Positions 37,371 through 42,539 of a DNA stretch of 42,539 nt are shown piece after piece; the first letter of the stretch is position 1, and every line of letters begins with the position of its first letter. The stretch lies in contig JADLAC010000018.1 of the NCBI GenBank assembly GCA_020848435.1, positions 1 through 42,539 of the forward strand, written 5' to 3'. Both the position numbers and the translations under genes were made by a program. Origin of the DNA: Burkholderiales bacterium (GTDB lineage Bacteria > Pseudomonadota > Gammaproteobacteria > Burkholderiales > WYBJ01). Below the pieces are notes generated by a model, which saw only the letters and a list, made by a program, of their open reading frames with translations, searched no databases and had not been told where the DNA came from.

Positions 37371-37454
37371 TCGAAACAGAGCCCTCGTGCCTGCACTGAA
37401 ACTAGCCTTTTTGCTATTCTATTGAGCTTTTAGCCGGCAGGGAGCACCCGCCTC
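37371..37454. promoter_or_regulatory. Divergent intergenic region between lpxL copy and metK
   Basis: 84 bp, with an unusually AT-rich core at about 37396-37432 (CTGAAACTAGCC..., TATTCTATTG). Possible -10 hexamers are TATTCT (37415-37420) on the plus strand and TAGAAT on the minus strand, but neither has a well-spaced -35. GGCAGGGAGC upstream of the metK ATG supplies a ribosome binding site. No SAM riboswitch pattern is visible here. Confidence 0.35.
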
Positions 37455-38624
37455 ATGAACGAGTTTCTGTTTACCTCCGAGTCCGTCTCCGAGGGTCATC
37501 CCGACAAGATCGCCGACCAGATTTCCGACGCGGTGCTCGACGCGATTCTCACCCAGGACAAGTTCGGCCGCGTCGCCGCCGAGACGCTAGTGTGCACCGG
37601 TCTGGTCGTGATGGCCGGGCAGATCACGACCAAGGCGGCGGTCGACTACGGCGAGCTCGCCCGCGAGGTGGTGAAGCGCATCGGCTACGACAGCTCCGAC
37701 ATCGGCTTCGACTACAAGACCTGCGCGGTCGTCACGGCCTACGATCGGCAATCGCCGGACATCGCCCAGGGCGTCGACGAGGGCAAGGGGCTCGACCTGG
37801 AACAGGGCGCCGGCGATCAAGGCCTGATGTACGGCTATGCGTGCGACGAAACGCCGCAGCTCATGCCGCTGCCGATCTACTACGCGCATCGCCTGATGGA
37901 GCGCCATGCCGAGTTGCGCAAGGACGGCCGCCTCAAGTGGTTGCGCCCGGATGCGAAGTCGCAAGTGAGCGTGCGCTACGTGAACAACCGCCCGCAGCAC
38001 GTCGAGACGATCGTGATCTCGACCCAGCACGATCCCGATATCTCGCACGCGCAGATCAAGGAAGCGGTGGTCGAGGAGATCGTCAAGCCCGTGTTCCCGA
38101 AAGGGGTGCTGTCGAGCCACACCAACTATCTGATCAATCCCACCGGGCGTTTCGTGATCGGCGGCCCGATGGGCGATACCGGTCTCACCGGGCGCAAGAT
38201 CATCGTCGACAGCTACGGCGGCTCGGCCCGCCACGGCGGCGGCGCTTTCTCCGGCAAGGATCCCTCCAAGGTCGATCGCTCCGCCGCCTATGCCGCGCGC
38301 TACGTGGCGAAGAACATCGTCGCAGCCAAGCTCGCCAACCGCTGCGAGGTGCAGGTGGCGTATGCGATCGGGGTCGCCCGGCCGGTGAGCTTGATGGTCG
38401 ATACCTTCGGCACGGGCAAGATTCCCGACGAAAAGATCGCCAGGCTCGTCGAGAAGCACTTCGACCTGCGTCCCAAGGGCATCATCGTCGCGCTCGACAT
38501 GCTGCGGCCGATCTACGCCAAGACCGCCTCCTACGGCCACTTCGGCCGCGACGAGCCCGAGTTCACCTGGGAAGCGGCGGACAAGGCGGAAGCCCTGATG
38601 GTGGATGCCGGCATCAAGAACTGA
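37455..38624 (+). CDS. metK: S-adenosylmethionine synthetase
   Basis: 389 residues. It makes SAM from methionine and ATP. Signatures [12 protein letters not shown] (ATP-binding), [22 protein letters not shown] (phosphate loop) and the N-terminal [20 protein letters not shown] are all present. It is followed, 29 nt after its stop, by the SAH riboswitch of ahcY. Confidence 0.97.
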   Translation: MNEFLFTSESVSEGHPDKIADQISDAVLDAILTQDKFGRVAAETLVCTGLVVMAGQITTKAAVDYGELAREVVKRIGYDSSDIGFDYKTCAVVTAYDRQSPDIAQGVDEGKGLDLEQGAGDQGLMYGYACDETPQLMPLPIYYAHRLMERHAELRKDGRLKWLRPDAKSQVSVRYVNNRPQHVETIVISTQHDPDISHAQIKEAVVEEIVKPVFPKGVLSSHTNYLINPTGRFVIGGPMGDTGLTGRKIIVDSYGGSARHGGGAFSGKDPSKVDRSAAYAARYVAKNIVAAKLANRCEVQVAYAIGVARPVSLMVDTFGTGKIPDEKIARLVEKHFDLRPKGIIVALDMLRPIYAKTASYGHFGRDEPEFTWEAADKAEALMVDAGIKN

Positions 38625-38653
38625 TCGCCGAGCGTCGAACCCTTCCCGCGAGC

Positions 38654-38740
38654 CACGAGGGGCGCTGCGACCGCGATCCGCCACGGCGGAAGCGCGGCCA
38701 GGCTCGGGCCGGCGGATCCCGAGTTTCAACCGCGCCCATT
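38654..38740 (+). ncRNA. SAH riboswitch upstream of ahcY
   Basis: The segment matches the S-adenosylhomocysteine riboswitch consensus. P1 pairs CGAG (38656-38659) with CTCG (38703-38706). The core begins GAGGGGCGCTGCGACC and the P1 return is CCAGGCTCGG. The pseudoknot pairs GGGCGC (38660-38665) with GCGCCC (38732-38737). It sits just before ahcY, the standard target; SAH binding is expected to increase expression. Confidence 0.88.
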
Positions 38741-38753
38741 CAATCGCTTGAAT
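38738..38753 (+). promoter_or_regulatory. Hairpin abutting the ahcY ribosome binding site
   Basis: ATTCAA-TCGC-TTGAAT is a perfect 6-bp hairpin starting directly after the riboswitch pseudoknot strand and ending at the GGAG (38754-38757) of ahcY. It may be part of the expression platform that controls access to the ribosome binding site. There is no T tract, so translation control seems likelier than termination. Confidence 0.5.
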
Positions 38754-38763
38754 GGAGATCGCC

Positions 38764-40185
38764 ATGAGCACGACACGTTCCGCCCCGGCGTCCGGCACCG
38801 ACTATGCCGTCAAGGACATCGGCTTGGCCGAGTGGGGCCGCAAGGAAATCGGCATCGCCGAGACCGAGATGCCTGGTCTCATGGCGATCATCGAGGACTA
38901 CGCCGACAAGCAGCCGCTGAAGGGCGCGCGCATCGCCGGCTCGCTGCACATGACCATCCAGACGGCCGTGCTGATCGAAACGCTGGTGAAGCTGGGAGCG
39001 GACGTTCGCTGGGCGTCGTGCAACATCTTTTCGACCCAGGACCATGCCGCGGCCGCGATCGCCGCCACCGGCATACCGGTTTTCGCCTACAAGGGCGAAT
39101 CGCTCAAGCAGTACTGGGACTACACCCACCGAATCCTCGAATGGCACGACGGCGGCACGCCCAACATGATCCTTGACGACGGCGGCGACGCGACGCTGCT
39201 GGTCACGCTCGGCACGCGCGCGGAGCAGGATGCGAGCCTCATCGCGCGTCCGACCAACGAAGAGGAAGAGATTCTGTACGCGGCCATCCGCGCGCAATTG
39301 CGTGCCAAGCCGGGCTGGTATGCGCGCATCCAGGCCGGTATCCGCGGCGTCACCGAGGAAACCACCACCGGCGTGCATCGGCTCTATGTCATGGAGAAGG
39401 AAGGCCGGCTGCCGTTTCCGGCGATCAACGTCAACGACTCGGTGACCAAGTCGAAGTTCGACAACCTGTACGGCTGCCGCGAATCGCTGGTCGACGGCAT
39501 CAAGCGCGCCACCGACGTCATGATCGCCGGCAAGATCGTGCTGGTGGCAGGCTACGGCGATGTCGGCAAGGGCTGCGTGCAGGCGCTCAAGGGGCTCGGC
39601 GCAACCGTCTGGGTGAGCGAGATCGATCCGATCTGCGCGCTCCAGGCCGCCATGGAAGGCTATCGCGTGGTGACCATGGAGTACGCCTGCGACAAGGCGG
39701 ACATCTTCGTCAGCGCGACCGGCAACGTCCACGTCATCAACCACGAGCACATGAAGCACATGAAGCACAATGCGATCGTGTGCAACATCGGTCACTTCGA
39801 TTCCGAGATCGACATCGCGAGCTTGCGCCAGTATCCGTGGGAGAACATCAAGCCCCAGGTCGACCACGTGATCCTGCCCGGCGGCAAGCGCATCATCGTG
39901 CTGGCCGAAGGCCGGCTCGTGAACCTGGGCTGCGCCACGGGTCACCCGAGCTTCGTCATGTCGAGCTCGTTCAGCAACCAGGTGCTGGCGCAGATCGAGC
40001 TATACGGCCACCAGGACAAGTACCAGAACAAGGTCTACGTGCTGCCGAAGAAACTCGACGAGCGCGTGGCGCGGCTGCACTTGCGCAAGCTCGGCGCCGA
40101 GCTCACCGTGCTCAACGAGCAACAATGCCGCTACATCGGGGTCGACATCGACGGCCCGTACAAACCGGATCACTATCGGTACTGA
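38764..40185 (+). CDS. ahcY: Adenosylhomocysteinase (SAH hydrolase)
   Basis: 473 residues. It splits SAH to adenosine and homocysteine, relieving inhibition of methyltransferases. The NAD-binding motif is [17 protein letters not shown], with [16 protein letters not shown] and the C-terminal [11 protein letters not shown]. It has the roughly 40-residue insertion (about 150-190) typical of bacterial enzymes. The ATG at 38764 is 6 nt after GGAG; an upstream ATG at 38752 overlaps that site and is rejected. It lies 139 nt after metK, with metF 75 nt downstream. Confidence 0.97.
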   Translation: MSTTRSAPASGTDYAVKDIGLAEWGRKEIGIAETEMPGLMAIIEDYADKQPLKGARIAGSLHMTIQTAVLIETLVKLGADVRWASCNIFSTQDHAAAAIAATGIPVFAYKGESLKQYWDYTHRILEWHDGGTPNMILDDGGDATLLVTLGTRAEQDASLIARPTNEEEEILYAAIRAQLRAKPGWYARIQAGIRGVTEETTTGVHRLYVMEKEGRLPFPAINVNDSVTKSKFDNLYGCRESLVDGIKRATDVMIAGKIVLVAGYGDVGKGCVQALKGLGATVWVSEIDPICALQAAMEGYRVVTMEYACDKADIFVSATGNVHVINHEHMKHMKHNAIVCNIGHFDSEIDIASLRQYPWENIKPQVDHVILPGGKRIIVLAEGRLVNLGCATGHPSFVMSSSFSNQVLAQIELYGHQDKYQNKVYVLPKKLDERVARLHLRKLGAELTVLNEQQCRYIGVDIDGPYKPDHYRY

Positions 40186-40260
40186 TCGTCAGGCGCGCGG
40201 TGAAGTTTAGGTCCGCTTCGGCAACGATCCCTTCACCGGCTCGCGCTCGCGCAGGCGCCC

Positions 40261-41106
40261 ATGCCCATGCCCGCCACCGCTGAACGCATCTTCAGCTTCG
40301 AGTTTTTTCCGCCCAACACGCCGGAAGGCCGGGAGAAGCTGCGCGCTACGACGCTGCAACTGGCGCAGCTCGGGCCGAAGTTCTTTTCCGTCACCTACGG
40401 CGCGGGCGGCTCGACCCGCGACCGCACGCTGGAAACCGTGCTCGACATCCAGGGCAGCGGTTTCGAGGCCGCGCCGCACGTGTCGTGCATCGCCTCGACC
40501 CTCGCCGGCATCCGCGACACGCTGCAGCGCTACCGCGACCACGGTATCCGCCATCTCGTCGCGTTGCGCGGCGACCTGCCCTCGGGGCTCGCGACCGCGG
40601 GCGAATTCCGCTATGCCTACGAGCTGGTGGATTTCGTCCGGCGCGAATTCGGCGCGCATTTCTTCATCGAAGTGGCGGCGTACCCGGAATACCACCCGCA
40701 AGCGCGCAACGCGCTCGAAGACTTGCGCAACTTCAAGCGCAAGGTCGAAGCCGGCGCCGACTCGGCCATCACGCAATATTTCTACAACGCCGACTGCTAT
40801 TTCCATTTCGTCGACGAGTGCGCGGCGATGGGCATCGATGTTCCGATCGTCCCGGGGATCATGCCGATCAACCGCTTTTCGCAGTTGGCCCGTTTTTCGG
40901 ACACCTGCGGGGCCGAGATCCCGCGCTGGATTCGCAACAAGCTCGAAGCATATGGCGACGATGTCGATTCCGTACGCGCTTTCGGTCTCGACGTGGTGAC
41001 CGACTTATGCGACCGCCTGCTGCAAGGCGGCGCGCCGGGGTTGCACTTCTACACGTTGAATCAGGCCGGGGCCGCCAGCACCATCTGGCAGCGCCTGGGC
41101 CTGTAA
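40261..41106 (+). CDS. metF: 5,10-Methylenetetrahydrofolate reductase
   Basis: 281 residues, FAD-dependent. It makes 5-methyl-tetrahydrofolate, the methyl donor for homocysteine. FSFEFFPPNT (catalytic Glu), FFSVTYGAGGSTR, HLVALRGDLP and IVPGIMPINRFSQLARFSDTCGAEIP are family motifs. ATGs at 40261 and 40267 are both possible; the difference is two residues. It continues the metK-ahcY-metF order and converges on the diguanylate cyclase gene 9 nt away. Confidence 0.96.
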   Translation: MPMPATAERIFSFEFFPPNTPEGREKLRATTLQLAQLGPKFFSVTYGAGGSTRDRTLETVLDIQGSGFEAAPHVSCIASTLAGIRDTLQRYRDHGIRHLVALRGDLPSGLATAGEFRYAYELVDFVRREFGAHFFIEVAAYPEYHPQARNALEDLRNFKRKVEAGADSAITQYFYNADCYFHFVDECAAMGIDVPIVPGIMPINRFSQLARFSDTCGAEIPRWIRNKLEAYGDDVDSVRAFGLDVVTDLCDRLLQGGAPGLHFYTLNQAGAASTIWQRLGL

Positions 41107-41115
41107 GGACGCCCG

Positions 41116-42204
<1,089 letters not shown>

Positions 42205-42303
42205 CAGACGTAGCAGAACAAGACGACCGCCGGATTCTAACCGTGCCCTCCGGCCCGCGCACAGGGCGAGCCGCATATTTCACTCGGCCGCGGCGCGAGC
42301 GCG

Positions 42304-42447
42304 ATGGAGCACTCCGTGGAATTCATCGCCGGCGATGAACGGGTCGAGCTACGCAAAGCCGCGCTGGCGGATGTCTATGCACAGTACTTGTCGAATTCAT
42401 TACCGGCGGCGAATGGGTCGAAATACGACCGGGATCTCGCGGAGTGA
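42304..42447 (+). CDS. Possible small protein, 47 residues
   Basis: ATG to TGA without interruption (MEHSVEFIAGDERVELRKAA...). I do not recognise it. It spans two degenerate copies of a 38-bp direct repeat (42316-42353 and 42390-42427) in different frames, so it could equally be a decayed gene remnant. There is no clear ribosome binding site. Low confidence. Confidence 0.2.
   Translation: MEHSVEFIAGDERVELRKAALADVYAQYLSNSLPAANGSKYDRDLAE
42316..42427 (+). repeat. Degenerate 38-bp direct repeat
   Basis: The segment at 42316-42353 (GTGGAATTCATCGCCGGCGA...) recurs at 42390-42427 (GTCGAATTCATTACCGGCGG...), with about 29 of 38 positions identical by eye. The offset is 74 nt, not a multiple of three. 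Both copies could encode a similar peptide (VEFI-G-E-VE-R), which suggests an old duplicated coding fragment. Confidence 0.5.
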
Positions 42448-42493
42448 TGCGCAGTCGCACTGCCCCGACGCTCGGCATGCGGATCCCTACCCG

Positions 42494-42539
42494 ACCCTGG
42501 TCCGACCCCGACCCTGGTCCGACCCCGACCCTGGTCCCC
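42494..42539. repeat. 17-bp tandem repeat at the window end
   Basis: The unit ACCCTGGTCCGACCCCG occurs at 42494-42510 and 42511-42527 identically, and the first 10 bases of a third copy begin at 42528, running off the window. It has the same GGTCCGACCC core as the tracts at 281-377 and 14555-14580. The lack of unique spacers argues against CRISPR. Confidence 0.8.

Noticed and set aside
37371..37454. A SAM riboswitch upstream of metK
   Set aside because: The 84-bp leader lacks the conserved core of any SAM class I can recognise.

Overview
The window reads as chromosomal core from a GC-rich betaproteobacterium, of Burkholderiales or Nitrosomonadales type, probably a little-studied lineage. The basis is gene order and gene type: metX-metW, manX-ptsH-ptsI beside gshA-gshB, mreBCD-mrdA-rodA-rlpA, gatCAB opposite mreB, and metK-lpxL-lpxL-dapF-DUF484-xerC. 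It carries 41 well-supported protein genes, mostly packed with small gaps or overlaps. I found no tRNA, rRNA, CRISPR array, transposase or prophage gene. No new multi-gene system is obvious; the main interest lies in the regulatory DNA and a few poorly characterised partners of known genes.

Layout. 1-548 is non-coding and holds a 100-bp palindrome, a GC-rich degenerate repeat, two NtrC-like sites and a sigma-54 promoter. 549-3275 is a nitrogen operon: a Gcw_chp-type outer-membrane protein, the PII protein glnK and the ammonium channel amtB, closed by an intrinsic terminator. 3446-5759 is gshA-gshB (glutathione). 5954-8660 is a regulatory phosphotransferase relay (EIIA-Man, HPr, EI), followed by an unrecognised gene. 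9108-11047 is a methionine unit: promoter, SAM-II riboswitch, terminator, metX, metW. ampG and an exonuclease III gene follow on the minus strand. pyrE and a DUF4124 gene come next on the plus strand. gatC-gatA-gatB (minus) faces mreB-mreC-mreD-mrdA-rodA-rlpA plus a small ABM protein (plus), 14592-24942. hslV-hslU is on the minus strand.

27126-37370 is a metal and envelope stretch. A DmeF-type efflux gene (plus) converges on a long minus-strand run: lpxL, lpxL, GNAT, dapF, DUF484, xerC, rlmI, tonB, exbB, exbD and a COG0523 GTPase. The last five genes overlap or nearly touch. 37455-41106 completes the SAM cycle: metK, an SAH riboswitch, ahcY and metF. A DUF484-like/GGDEF diguanylate cyclase gene follows on the minus strand. 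The window ends in a degenerate direct repeat and a 17-bp tandem repeat related to the repeats at 281-377 and 14555-14580.

How it works together. Two riboswitch classes sense opposite sides of the methyl cycle: SAM-II is expected to repress methionine synthesis (metXW) when SAM is plentiful, and the SAH element is expected to raise ahcY when SAH builds up. metK and metF lie beside ahcY. A second theme is nitrogen: a sigma-54 promoter with an NtrC-like palindrome precedes an outer-membrane protein joined to glnK-amtB. A third is metal: efflux (DmeF), a metal-binding GTPase (COG0523) and TonB-ExbBD energised import are adjacent. All assignments come from reading the sequence; no database search was run.
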